DNA of 64,000 bases from Heliophilum fasciatum. Its GTDB lineage: Bacteria > Bacillota > Desulfitobacteriia > Heliobacteriales > Heliobacteriaceae. Below the pieces are notes generated by a model. It ran no database searches. It saw only the letters and a list, made by a program, of their open reading frames with translations, and was not told the origin of the DNA. The DNA lies in assembly GCF_004341395.1 (NCBI RefSeq), contig NZ_SLXT01000005.1, positions 1 to 64,000 of the forward strand. The letters run 5' to 3'. The translations under genes were made by a program, and so were the position numbers. Below are positions 24,853-33,048 of this stretch, piece after piece; position 1 is the first letter of the stretch, and every line of letters starts with the position of its first letter.

Positions 24853-25590
24853 ATGGATGTCAAAATGTATAATCAATTTAATGATATAGAAGAACAACAC
24901 TGGTGGTTTGTGGCTCGCCGACTGATTGTAGAAAAGATCACGTCTCGGTATATTTCTGCTTCAAGGGTTGTTGATGTGTTGGATGCTGGATGTGGAACTG
25001 GCGGAAATTTAGAAATGATTAAAGAATTTGGTGCTCATATCTATGCTATGGAAAAGGAAGCATGGGCAGCGGAAATGGCCACGAAGAAAAGTGGGATTGC
25101 TGTTTCTAAGGGATCTTTGCCTCATGAGGTGCCTTTTTCGCCATTGTCTTTTGATTTAATTTTTCTTCTTGATGTGCTGGAACATGTAGAGAATGATCAG
25201 GACGCTTTAAAAGTCTTATATTCATTGTTGCGACCCGGGGGACACCTTGTTATAACGGTGCCTGCTTTTTCTTTTTTATGGAGTTACCATGATGAGTATA
25301 ATCATCATCACCGGCGTTATCGGTTGCCTGATCTCATGCATAAGGTTAACGCCGCTGGTTTCAGTGTTCGGTATAGGAGTTACTTTAATTTTTTTCTATT
25401 TCCCTTAATTATGTTACTGCGGTATTGGAATGAGATAACGGGAATGAGGGAAAATGATTTAAAACTCCCTGCGCCAATATGGAATCGTTTGTTAACCTCA
25501 TTGATGACCAAGGAAGCGGATTTAATGCAACGTTATTCATTGCCATTTGGTGTTTCAGCACTATTCGTTGCTCAGAAGGATAGTGAATAA
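24853..25590 (+). CDS. Class I SAM-dependent methyltransferase
   Basis: This 245-residue protein has the Rossmann methyltransferase motifs: VLDAGCGTGGNLEMI (motif I, about 40-55), the acidic end of strand two at YAMEKE, FDLIFLLDVLEHVENDQDAL (motif IV), and LLRPGGHLVITVPAFSFLW (motif V and after). It is closest in style to UbiG/methyltransferase-11 enzymes that often sit in glycan and lipid clusters. The YNHHHRRY segment is common in that group. The substrate is unknown; the neighbours suggest a sugar, a glycolipid or a polyprenyl intermediate. Confidence 0.8.
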   Translation: MDVKMYNQFNDIEEQHWWFVARRLIVEKITSRYISASRVVDVLDAGCGTGGNLEMIKEFGAHIYAMEKEAWAAEMATKKSGIAVSKGSLPHEVPFSPLSFDLIFLLDVLEHVENDQDALKVLYSLLRPGGHLVITVPAFSFLWSYHDEYNHHHRRYRLPDLMHKVNAAGFSVRYRSYFNFFLFPLIMLLRYWNEITGMRENDLKLPAPIWNRLLTSLMTKEADLMQRYSLPFGVSALFVAQKDSE

Positions 25591-25623
25591 GATTTGCATA
25601 TGGGCTTGAAAGTGTTTGGAGTG

Positions 25624-25668
25624 CAACAAACCCCGGGACGTCTTTTTTTGGTGTCCGGGGTTTGTTAT
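25624..25668 (+). terminator. Terminator between the methyltransferase and cobT genes (convergent)
   Basis: AACAAACCCCGGGAC (25625-25639) pairs with GTCCGGGGTTTGTT (25653-25666) with one bulged G. It lies between convergent genes and has A and T tracts on both sides, so it may work in both directions. Confidence 0.75.
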
Positions 25669-25729
25669 ATGAACAGTATAATAATCGGATACACTATTCA
25701 CTTCGCTGAATAGGAGTAAAGGTATAATC

Positions 25730-26833
25730 TTAAAGGTGCCCCCACGGAATGTCTTTTGCCTTTTGCGTCTCCGAGGGCCGAGAAATCGATATGGCCACGC
25801 CGGCGCTTTCAAAGGTAGCCATTTCATGAAGCATCTTCAGCGCAGCGTCGGCCATGATCATGGCCAAGCAAGCACCGGTGCCTTCGCCGAGGCGAAAGCG
25901 CATGTGTAGCATGGCTTCCAGGCCGAGGTAGCTGAGCATGTGTTGGTGGCCTGGCTCTATTGAAAGATGAGAACCGATCATATAGGCTTTACAATCAGGG
26001 CTGAGGGACGCAGCGATGACGGCAGCCGCAGTGGAGATAAAGCCGTCCACCACAACGGGGACTCTTTCGGCGGCTGCGCCGAGAATGACACCGACAAGAC
26101 CGGCGATCTCCAGTCCGCCCACTTTGGCCAAGATATCGATCGGGTCTTGGGGGTTGGGTTTATTAACGGTAAGCGCTTGGTTGACGATGGTGATCTTGCG
26201 CTGGAGGCGGCTGTCGTCAATGCCGCTGCCACGTCCGACAACGCGTTCTGCCGATTCGCCTTTGATGGCGGCGATGATGGCGGCGGCGGCGGTGGTGTTG
26301 GCGATGCCCATTTCACCGGTGGCCACCATCCCGACGCCGCAGCGAACGAGCTCTGCGACAATGTCGGCGCCGGTCAAAATAGCTTTTTCCGCTTGCTCAC
26401 GGGTCATGGCCGGACCTTGGGTCATATTTTGGGTGCCATAGGCAATTTTCCGTTTGATCAAGCGGGGCATGTCCGGCAAGTCGACGGCCACACCGATGTC
26501 CACACAGACAACTTCAGCGCCGGCGTGACGGGCCATGACGTTGGCGCCGGCGCCTCCGCTGCTGTAGTTCATGGTCATTTGGGTGGTAACTTCCGGTGGA
26601 AAGGCGCTGATTCCTTCGGCGGCGACACCATGATCGCCGATCATGATGATTAAAGCTTTGGCGGGGATCGGCGGGCGAGGATCCTGATAAATGGCCGTAA
26701 GTTGGCAGGCCATGTCTTCGAGAACACCGAGGCTGCCGATTGGCTTGGTCAACGTATCGAGATAGGCCTGTGTTTCAGCCATTTGTTCTTGATCGAGGGG
26801 CTTGATCCGGTTGAGGAGTTGCGTAATGGTCAT
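25730..26833 (-). CDS. cobT: Nicotinate-nucleotide-dimethylbenzimidazole phosphoribosyltransferase CobT
   Basis: CobT makes alpha-ribazole phosphate, the lower ligand precursor of cobalamin, from nicotinate mononucleotide and a benzimidazole. The 367-residue protein shows family motifs: LTKPIGSLGVLEDMA near residue 30, MIGDHGVAAEGISAFP, the glycine-rich SSGGAGANVMARHAGAE, GEMGIANTTAAAAI, and GEGTGACLAM near the end with the expected catalytic glutamate. The start ATG at 26833 has AAAGGATCT upstream. It stands alone in the minus orientation; no other cobalamin gene is in the window. Confidence 0.92.
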   Translation of the reverse strand: MTITQLLNRIKPLDQEQMAETQAYLDTLTKPIGSLGVLEDMACQLTAIYQDPRPPIPAKALIIMIGDHGVAAEGISAFPPEVTTQMTMNYSSGGAGANVMARHAGAEVVCVDIGVAVDLPDMPRLIKRKIAYGTQNMTQGPAMTREQAEKAILTGADIVAELVRCGVGMVATGEMGIANTTAAAAIIAAIKGESAERVVGRGSGIDDSRLQRKITIVNQALTVNKPNPQDPIDILAKVGGLEIAGLVGVILGAAAERVPVVVDGFISTAAAVIAASLSPDCKAYMIGSHLSIEPGHQHMLSYLGLEAMLHMRFRLGEGTGACLAMIMADAALKMLHEMATFESAGVAISISRPSETQKAKDIPWGHL

Positions 26834-26967
26834 GGTGCCTGAGATCCTTTCTGTGCGGAAATGGGGCGATGCTTGCGGGTATTACGTTTAAGCTTATCAT
26901 GGTGGGCAGTGGGAATCAAATGTTGATGGAATTATTTCGCATTGTTCCGCTCAACGATGAGTCAAGC

Positions 26968-26995
26968 ACGCTGGCCCTACGGGCGCCATAGACTG
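26968..26995 (+). promoter_or_regulatory. Candidate sigma-K-type promoter of sigK
   Basis: AC at 26968-26969 is followed 17 bases later by CATAGACTG (26987-26995), fitting the loose AC-N17-CATAnnnTA pattern of sigma-K promoters and suggesting autoregulation. The pattern is short and could arise by chance. Confidence 0.25.
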
Positions 26996-27027
26996 TAAGA
27001 CAGCATGGTGAGCGGGAGGTGCCCTGG

Positions 27028-27741
27028 ATGATACCAACGATCGTGGCGGCATTGATTTTCCCCTTTATCAAAGGGATCACGGCGCTCTTGAGTTTCATCT
27101 CGAACAATGCCTTTCCTCAACCCTTATCGGAGAAGGACGAGGCTGACTGCTTGTGTAGGCTACGGGAGGGTGATGAAGCAGCACGACAAAAGTTAATCGA
27201 ACATAACTTGCGCTTAGTCGCTCACTTGGTCAAGAAGTTTGACGGCACCGGCGAGAACAATGATGACCTCATATCCATCGGCACCATCGGCCTGATCAAA
27301 GCGATCAATACCTTTGATGCCGGCAAAGGAACAAAACTGGCCACTTATGCAGCACGCTGTATTGAAAATGAGATCTTAATGCACCTGCGGGCGATGAAGA
27401 AGTGTCGTGGTGAAGTGTCGCTTTATGATCCGATCGGTGTTGATAAGGAAGGCAATGAAATTACGCTGATTGATATTTTGGGAACGGAGCCAGACTCCGT
27501 GGCCGATGTGGTGGAAAATGCTTTGGAGCAGGCCCGGGTATTGGAGCGGTTAAAAAAGTTGAGCAAACGGGAGCGCTATGTCGTGGAACTGCGCTTTGGG
27601 TTATTGAGCGGTTGCCGGCAAACGCAGCGGGAAATCGCGCGCAATCTGGGGATCTCCCGGTCCTATGTCAGCCGGATCGAAAAGCGGGCAGTCGGCAAGC
27701 TCATGAAGGAAATGTGCGTGAATGAGAGCAAAGAGAACTGA
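27028..27741 (+). CDS. sigK: Sporulation sigma factor SigK (uninterrupted)
   Basis: SigK directs late mother-cell transcription. This 237-residue form starts with a hydrophobic pro-sequence (MIPTIVAALIFPFIKGITALLSF) like that removed by SpoIVFB in Bacillus. Region 2 follows (EGDEAARQKLIEHNLRLVAHLVKKF, DDLISIGTIGLIKAINTFD, TYAARCIENEILMHLR) and then region 4 with the helix-turn-helix (QREIARNLGISRSYVSRIEKR). ATG 27028 is chosen because GGGAGGT at 27013-27019 overlaps the alternative GTG at 27019. No recombinase-bearing skin element splits the gene. Confidence 0.93.
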   Translation: MIPTIVAALIFPFIKGITALLSFISNNAFPQPLSEKDEADCLCRLREGDEAARQKLIEHNLRLVAHLVKKFDGTGENNDDLISIGTIGLIKAINTFDAGKGTKLATYAARCIENEILMHLRAMKKCRGEVSLYDPIGVDKEGNEITLIDILGTEPDSVADVVENALEQARVLERLKKLSKRERYVVELRFGLLSGCRQTQREIARNLGISRSYVSRIEKRAVGKLMKEMCVNESKEN

Positions 27742-27746
27742 ATGAG

Positions 27747-27786
27747 AACCTCGACTTACCAGTGGTGAGCCGGGGTTATTTTTTTC
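27747..27786 (+). terminator. Terminator after sigK
   Basis: AACCTCG-A-CTTACCA (27747-27761) pairs with TGGTGAG-C-CGGGGTT (27763-27777), with two wobble pairs, followed by ATTTTTTTT. Confidence 0.8.
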
Positions 27787-27833
27787 TAACGCTGCCAGAC
27801 GGTGAATACGGCGAGCCAGGTCCTTTGAAAGGA

Positions 27834-27862
27834 TTGTTTTTCGAGCACACGTTGACTATAAT
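27834..27862 (+). promoter_or_regulatory. Sigma-A promoter of the marR efflux operon
   Basis: TTGTTT (27834-27839), a 17-base spacer and TATAAT (27857-27862) form a good vegetative promoter about 95 bases upstream of the marR start. Confidence 0.65.
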
Positions 27863-27904
27863 GAACTGGTGACCGTGACGCTGGTTCGTTATGGTCTGTT
27901 TTTT

Positions 27905-27937
27905 GACGAGATATTTTCTGTCGAAATATTTCGTGTC
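27905..27937 (+). promoter_or_regulatory. Candidate MarR operator (inverted repeat)
   Basis: GACGAGATATTTT (27905-27917) and AAATATTTCGTGTC (27924-27937) form an imperfect inverted repeat between the promoter and the marR start, containing the palindrome GAAATATTTC. Its position fits autorepression by the MarR protein encoded 22 bases further on. Confidence 0.5.
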
Positions 27938-27958
27938 CTAAATAAAAGGAGGTTGGCC

Positions 27959-28399
27959 ATGGCGATTTCAGAGATCGCTCTTAGCAACCAGATACGCAAG
28001 TTGAGCAAGATCTTGAATAACTTGGCGTCGCGACAAGCGGCAAAGTTAGGATTGACGGTGCCGCAGGGAATGGTGATTCGTGAGATCTATGAGGAGCCCA
28101 AGACGATGAGCCAGATCAGTCAAGCCATTGGTTTGTCCTGTTCCACGACAACGGGGATCGTCGATCGGCTGGAGCGTGAAGGCTATGTCAAACGTATTCG
28201 TGATGATAGTGATCGACGGGTCGTCTGGCTGCATCGCGAAGAAAAGTTGGATGGACTGATCCGGCAGGTACGGATGATGCAGGACCAATTTTATGTGCAG
28301 ATTTTTGCTGATTTGAGTGCTGATGAAAGAGCCCAAGTAGCGAAAACAATGACCATGTTAATTGACAAGCTGGAGAAAAAGGACGGAGAAGGGGTATGA
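27959..28399 (+). CDS. MarR family transcriptional regulator
   Basis: This 146-residue winged-helix regulator has the recognition region MSQISQAIGLSCSTTTGIVDRLEREGYVKRIRDDSDRRVVWL, which includes the DxRxxR wing motif of MarR proteins. The start ATG at 27959 sits behind AAAAGGAGG; an upstream in-frame start at 27869 would put the operator inside the coding region. The stop overlaps the next gene by four bases. In similar operons, ligand binding releases the repressor and induces drug efflux. Confidence 0.9.
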   Translation: MAISEIALSNQIRKLSKILNNLASRQAAKLGLTVPQGMVIREIYEEPKTMSQISQAIGLSCSTTTGIVDRLEREGYVKRIRDDSDRRVVWLHREEKLDGLIRQVRMMQDQFYVQIFADLSADERAQVAKTMTMLIDKLEKKDGEGV

Positions 28400-29202
28400 C
28401 ACAAAAACCGATGAGTGGTCAGGAGTCGGCAGCGGGACAAAACCCAATTGCGGGACAAAAGCCAACAGCGGAACATAAGCCGGCAAGCGAATCGAACCCG
28501 GCAACGGTAAAAACACCGACAACAGGTAGCAAATCGCCCTTGAGTCGGAAGCAGACGCTGTACGGGATTATCACGATGATGGTGCTTGGTGCAGTTGCGC
28601 TGGGCAGTTGGTTTTGGTATCAAGGTGCTTATTATGTGAAAACCGAAGATGCGCGCCTGGCCGGTGATGTGTATCGCGCCATGCCCCGAGTGACCGGTAA
28701 GATTTTATCGTTGCCTGTAGATGAGGGTGAACGGGTGGTGGCCGATCAGGTGCTGGGTCAGCAGGATACGACCAATCTATCGACGGGAACGCTCGATCAC
28801 GCATTGTTGCGTGCGCCGGTGGCAGGTGTGGTCATCAAGAAGCTGGCACGGGAAGGGGAAGTTGTATCTACGGGCCAACCGGTAGCGATGATCGTCGATG
28901 ATCAAAAGCTGTATGTGTCGGCGAACATTGAAGAAACGGAAATCAGCCGGCTGCAGATCGGACAATGGGCGGAATTTACGATCGATTCTTTTCCCGGTGT
29001 TCATTTTTCCGGCCGGATCAAGGAGATCGGCAAAGCGACTAATTCCACCTTTGTGTTGTTGCCTCCGGTGAATACAAGCGGTAACTTTACCAAGGTGACG
29101 CAGCGGCTCCCGATCAAGTTATCTATCGATGATCATCAGGGGCTGCCGTTGGCGCCGGGAATGAACGTGGTATTGAAGATTCATGTGAAAGGTAGTCGGT
29201 AA
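28396..29202 (+). CDS. Membrane fusion protein, EmrA/HlyD-like short form
   Basis: This 268-residue protein has a 55-residue N-terminal tail of imperfect six-residue repeats (AGQNPI, AGQKPT), one membrane helix at about 57-75, a biotinyl-lipoyl-like domain (GKILSLPVDEGERVVADQVLG and VAGVVIKKLAREGEVVSTGQPVAMI) and a beta-barrel domain (LYVSANIEETEISRLQIGQ). EmrA proteins normally carry a long helical hairpin between the two lipoyl halves; here only about 20 residues remain. It would be an adaptor for the EmrB-like transporter two genes downstream. Confidence 0.8.
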   Translation: MTQKPMSGQESAAGQNPIAGQKPTAEHKPASESNPATVKTPTTGSKSPLSRKQTLYGIITMMVLGAVALGSWFWYQGAYYVKTEDARLAGDVYRAMPRVTGKILSLPVDEGERVVADQVLGQQDTTNLSTGTLDHALLRAPVAGVVIKKLAREGEVVSTGQPVAMIVDDQKLYVSANIEETEISRLQIGQWAEFTIDSFPGVHFSGRIKEIGKATNSTFVLLPPVNTSGNFTKVTQRLPIKLSIDDHQGLPLAPGMNVVLKIHVKGSR

Positions 29203-30512
29203 TGATGGCAGGGAATGATCAATTTCTCGGTAGACATCTTGGTAACCATCGCGGTAACCATCTTGGACGGACAGTGCTCGCCGGAATCGACAAAAAGCCT
29301 GCCCATCCCATCGGTCGCTCGGTCATAGCGTCGCTGGCGATGCTTTTATTGTTGACAGCCGGCTGCACCGGGCCCAGTGATCTTGGGGCGAATAGTCCCA
29401 TAACGGTAAAAGTGTTGCGGGTCGGTGACAGTGCCGGCAATGGGCTGCAACTGACGGGGCGCGTGATGCCCTGGCAAGAGATCAAGGTTGTTGCCAAGAC
29501 GACCGGCCGTGTCGCCGAGGTGACGGTGGAAGAAGGCGCGATGGTACATAGAGGCGATCCGCTGGTGCGCTTGGAGTCGTCCGAAGCCCAGGCCGGGTTG
29601 CATCAAGCGCAGGCATCGTTGCAGGCGGCCCAGGCCAAACTGGCGGATGCCCAAGCTGGTACGCGTGAAGAGGAACTTCGCCGCTTGGAAAGTGTCGTAG
29701 CTAAGTCGCGGGCGGCTTGGGATGTGGCGTCACGCAATTATGATCGCAAAAAAGGGCTTTTTGATGGCGGTGCTCTCCCCCAAGCCGATCTGGACAATGC
29801 GGCGTTGGAGCGGGACAGTGCCAAAGCTGCTCTTGACCAAGCTGTCGCCCAACTGGATATGGCCCGGGCGGGAGCGACGGTGCACACGGTGGCTGCGTTG
29901 CAGGCGGAAGTGCTCAAACAGCAGGCAGCCATTGAGCAAGCCCAAGCGCAGTTGGATAACAGTGTCATCGTTGCCCCGGTCGATGGCATGGTGGCGGCCC
30001 GCTCCATTCATCCCGGTGAAATGGCCACGTCAGGTGCCACCTTGCTGAGCGTCGTGGCGATGCAAGATGTCAAGATCGAGTGTAGTGTTCCGCAAGAACG
30101 GATCGGCGAGATCATTCTCGGTGCACCGGTAGTTGTGCACGTTGCCAATGGGCAACGGACAGGAACGGTCGAGTTTGTTTCCCCCATGGCATCGGCCAAC
30201 TCGATGGAATTCCCGGTGAAGATCAAAGTGGACAATCGCGATGGCGCTTGGCGGGCCGGCATGCAAGCCAAGGTGCAGGTAGCTGCGGGTAGCGGAGATA
30301 AACCGGTTGTGCCCAAGGCGGCCGTGCTGACCGGTGAAAGCGGTGCGACTGTATTTATGGTCGACGGCGATCGAGTGCATCAGCGAGCCGTGCAAGTGAC
30401 CGAGCGGGATGGAGAATTTGTCACCGTCACGGAAGGTTTGCGTTTTGGTGACGTGATTGTGGCGAAGCCCACTCCGTTGCTGACGGAGAATGCGCTCGTA
30501 CGGGCAGAATAG
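29202..30512 (+). CDS. RND-type membrane fusion lipoprotein (AcrA/MdtA-like)
   Basis: This 436-residue protein has a 35-residue hydrophilic start containing four-residue GNH-type repeats, then a lipoprotein signal with lipobox LLTAGC (cysteine at about 52). The mature part has lipoyl halves (VTVEEGAMVHRGDPLVRLE, APVDGMVAARSIHPGEMATSG) separated by a long alanine/glutamine-rich helical hairpin, then the beta-barrel and membrane-proximal domains. It starts with TAATG overlap. Two different fusion proteins beside one MFS transporter is uncommon. A later start could remove the odd N-terminal tail. Confidence 0.8.
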   Translation: MMAGNDQFLGRHLGNHRGNHLGRTVLAGIDKKPAHPIGRSVIASLAMLLLLTAGCTGPSDLGANSPITVKVLRVGDSAGNGLQLTGRVMPWQEIKVVAKTTGRVAEVTVEEGAMVHRGDPLVRLESSEAQAGLHQAQASLQAAQAKLADAQAGTREEELRRLESVVAKSRAAWDVASRNYDRKKGLFDGGALPQADLDNAALERDSAKAALDQAVAQLDMARAGATVHTVAALQAEVLKQQAAIEQAQAQLDNSVIVAPVDGMVAARSIHPGEMATSGATLLSVVAMQDVKIECSVPQERIGEIILGAPVVVHVANGQRTGTVEFVSPMASANSMEFPVKIKVDNRDGAWRAGMQAKVQVAAGSGDKPVVPKAAVLTGESGATVFMVDGDRVHQRAVQVTERDGEFVTVTEGLRFGDVIVAKPTPLLTENALVRAE

Positions 30513-30518
30513 GGGGAA

Positions 30519-32042
30519 ATGATGACTGACGGGTCTACGGAAGCAACATCGAAGTGGCTGGTGTTAGCCGTCATCGTGATGGGCACCTTTGTAACGGTCT
30601 TGAACAACAGCTTGATCAATGTGGCCCTGCCGAAGTTGACTGCTGTGTTCGGGTCAACGACGGAGAAAATCCAATGGGTCTTAACGGGATACATGCTGGC
30701 TTCAGCGCTGGTGGTACCGCCCAGTGCGTTTCTCGGCGATCGCTACGGCTATAAAAAGGTCTTTGTCGGGGCGCTTACGTTGTTTACACTCGGTTCCTTC
30801 CTCTGCGGAGTTGCTTGGAACGATACGAGTTTGATTGTCTTTCGCGTGCTGCAAGGGATCGGTGGCGGAATCGTGATGCCCGTATCGATGGTGATCATCT
30901 ATCGGGTGATTCCCCGTGCGGAGGTGGGCACGGCCGTCGGGCTCTGGGGGGTCGCTTCGATGGCGGCGCCGGCCATTGGCCCGACGTTGGGCGGATACCT
31001 GGTGGAAATCGATTGGCGGCTGCTGTTTTTTATCGGTGTACCGATCGGCTTGGGGGCTATCTTTTTTTCCTGGATCTTGATTCAGGAGACACCGTCCAAT
31101 CGGGAATTGCGCTGGGATCTGGGGGGATTGGTGCTTTCAGTCACCTTCTTTGGCAGTTTGCTTTGGGCACTGAGTCGAGGGCAGGCCGAGGGATGGACGT
31201 CTTTTTTCATCGTATCTTTGTTGTTTGTGGCCTTTTGCAGTTTGCTGTTACTGATTTGGGTGGAAACGGGGACGGAGCGGCCCTTGTTAGAGCTTACGCT
31301 GTTTACCAATCCGGTGTTTTTATTAAGCACCCTGTCGTCAAGCTTTGTTATGGTCGGTTTGTACGGCGGGATGTTTTTATTGCCCCTTTACTTACAAAAT
31401 GTACAGGGCTTGACGCCGCTCGCTGCCGGAAACTTGCTGATGCCGCAATCGATCGCCATGGCGCTGGCCATGCCGATCAGCGGGAAGCTTTTTGACAAAA
31501 TCGGTGTGGTGCCACTGGGGTTGGTGGGATTAGGTTTGGTCGGCATCACGACTTATGAACTGCATCTGTTGACTACGGATACGCCTTTTTCTTGGCTCGA
31601 TGAAGTGTTGATTCTCCGGGGCCTGGGACTGGGACTTTGTTTGATGCCGCTGACGACGGCCGGGATGAATGCAGTGGCGCCGGCGATGACGGGGCGCGCT
31701 TCGGCCCTAGGGAACGTGACGCGGAACGTCTTTGGAACGATGGGCATTGCTTTGTTTACGACGATGCTGACGGACCGGCAAGCGTTTCACAATGTGCGGA
31801 TTGCTGAAAGTCTTACCGTAGGCAGCGACGTGGCGCAGCAAGCGCTGAATATGTTATCGGGTGGCTTGGTGATGCTGGGCGGCGACGGTTTTAACTCGTC
31901 CGGTGGAGCCGGCTATGTTCTGTCGATGATGATGGCCAAGGAAGCCCTATCACGGGCCGTAGCCGATACGTTTTTTGCGTCGGCCTTGCCGATGTTTTTG
32001 GCGTTGCTGGTGGTACCGCTGTTACGAAAAGGCAAGGTGTAA
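30519..32042 (+). CDS. MFS drug:proton antiporter, DHA2 (EmrB/QacA) family
   Basis: This 507-residue protein has 14 predicted membrane segments. DHA2 motifs are visible: NNSLINVALPKL in helix 1, LGDRYGYKKVFVGAL (loop 2-3 motif A), RVLQGIGGGIVMPVSM and WGVASMAAPAIGPTLGGYL (motif C). It is the last gene of the marR operon and would export hydrophobic toxic compounds using proton motive force, with the fusion proteins as partners. The substrate is not predictable. Confidence 0.88.
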   Translation: MMTDGSTEATSKWLVLAVIVMGTFVTVLNNSLINVALPKLTAVFGSTTEKIQWVLTGYMLASALVVPPSAFLGDRYGYKKVFVGALTLFTLGSFLCGVAWNDTSLIVFRVLQGIGGGIVMPVSMVIIYRVIPRAEVGTAVGLWGVASMAAPAIGPTLGGYLVEIDWRLLFFIGVPIGLGAIFFSWILIQETPSNRELRWDLGGLVLSVTFFGSLLWALSRGQAEGWTSFFIVSLLFVAFCSLLLLIWVETGTERPLLELTLFTNPVFLLSTLSSSFVMVGLYGGMFLLPLYLQNVQGLTPLAAGNLLMPQSIAMALAMPISGKLFDKIGVVPLGLVGLGLVGITTYELHLLTTDTPFSWLDEVLILRGLGLGLCLMPLTTAGMNAVAPAMTGRASALGNVTRNVFGTMGIALFTTMLTDRQAFHNVRIAESLTVGSDVAQQALNMLSGGLVMLGGDGFNSSGGAGYVLSMMMAKEALSRAVADTFFASALPMFLALLVVPLLRKGKV

Positions 32043-32044
32043 CG

Positions 32045-32084
32045 AAGACTGTCTCTGCTCAAAAGGCAGAGGCGGTCTTTTTTT
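32045..32084 (+). terminator. Terminator of the efflux operon
   Basis: AAGACTGTCTCTGC (32045-32058) pairs with GCAGAGGCGGTCTT (32066-32079) with two wobble pairs, followed by TTTTT. Confidence 0.85.
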
Positions 32085-32228
32085 GGGTTTTTGATGCTTG
32101 ATAACGGGAATTCACGGGAAGGTATGGGGGAAAAAAAGGAGATTTCCTGGTCCAAGGCGAAGAAAACGGGGAAGAATATGCTGGTGACGACCGTTGCGGT
32201 GAGCGTCGTGAAGCAAGGGAGGCAGTTT

Positions 32229-33008
32229 GTGTTGAAAGCGAAAGATCGGTTAATTGTGGCGCTCGATGTGGATTCGTCGGAAGAGGCGCTCCAGATCGTA
32301 CGCGAGGTCGGTGACTGGTGTGGTTTGTTCAAGGTAGGGATGCAGTTACATAATCGCGTAGGTTTCGCGATTACGGAACAGATCCAGGCGTTGGGCTACC
32401 CGGTTTTTTTAGATCTGAAATTTCATGATATCCCCAATACGGTGGGCAAAGCGGCGACGGTGGTGGCGCAAAAGGGTGTGGCCATGTTTACGATTCATGC
32501 CAGTGGTGGACAGGCCATGATGCGTAAAGCTGTGTCCGGTGCCCGCGACGGGGTATGGGGTGTGCCGGATCCGCAAGCGAGGCCTTGGGCGGAACCGATA
32601 AGAGGGAACCGCGAAATGCCGGTGATCTTGGCGGTGACGGTGCTCACCTCGATCTCGGGTGCGGTCTTGCAAGATGAAGTGGGTATGGATGGCACGGTGC
32701 AGGAGAATGTGGTGCGTTTGGCCAAGTTGGCTAAGCAAGCCGGCGTTACGGGGGTTGTTGCTTCGCCGATGGAAATTGCACCGATTCGTTCGGCCTGTGG
32801 TCGTGGTTTGGCCATTGTGACGCCGGGGGTGCGGCCGACCTGGGCATCCGGTGATGATCAGGCGCGGGTCATGACGCCGCGGGAAGCGATGCGTATCGGC
32901 GCCGATTATCTGGTCGTCGGCCGGCCGATCACGGCGGCGGCGAACCGGGCGGAGGCGGCGCAGCGCATTGTGGAAGAAATGGAAGCGGGCTTGGCGGAAC
33001 GCGAATAA
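32229..33008 (+). CDS. pyrF: Orotidine 5'-phosphate decarboxylase PyrF
   Basis: PyrF converts OMP to UMP, the last step of pyrimidine synthesis. The 259-residue protein shows DRLIVALDVDSSEEAL, FKVGMQL, and the catalytic FLDLKFHDIPNTV, then TPGVRP and GADYLVVGRPI at the phosphate-binding end. Its length is slightly above the group 1 family norm owing to an insert near residues 105-125 (around WGVPDPQARPWAEPIRGN). GTG at 32229 behind AAGGGAGG is chosen; the frame is open to 32091 but that part is lysine-rich and not conserved. It precedes pyrE, away from any other pyr gene. Confidence 0.92.
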   Translation: MLKAKDRLIVALDVDSSEEALQIVREVGDWCGLFKVGMQLHNRVGFAITEQIQALGYPVFLDLKFHDIPNTVGKAATVVAQKGVAMFTIHASGGQAMMRKAVSGARDGVWGVPDPQARPWAEPIRGNREMPVILAVTVLTSISGAVLQDEVGMDGTVQENVVRLAKLAKQAGVTGVVASPMEIAPIRSACGRGLAIVTPGVRPTWASGDDQARVMTPREAMRIGADYLVVGRPITAAANRAEAAQRIVEEMEAGLAERE

Positions 33009-33048
33009 AGTAATAACATGATAAGAATCGTAGAAAGAGGGAGCCACG

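Noticed and set aside
25967-26653. Long open frames on the plus strand opposite cobT (228 and 141 codons)
   Set aside because: They are antisense to a clear cobT with all its motifs, lack ribosome sites and have biased composition from high-GC codon shadowing.
27028-27741. Interruption of sigK by a skin-like element
   Set aside because: Regions 2 and 4 are continuous in one frame with no recombinase gene or attachment site.
32091-32228. N-terminal extension of pyrF from TTG 32091
   Set aside because: It has no conserved sequence and starts in the terminator T-run; GTG 32229 has a proper ribosome site.
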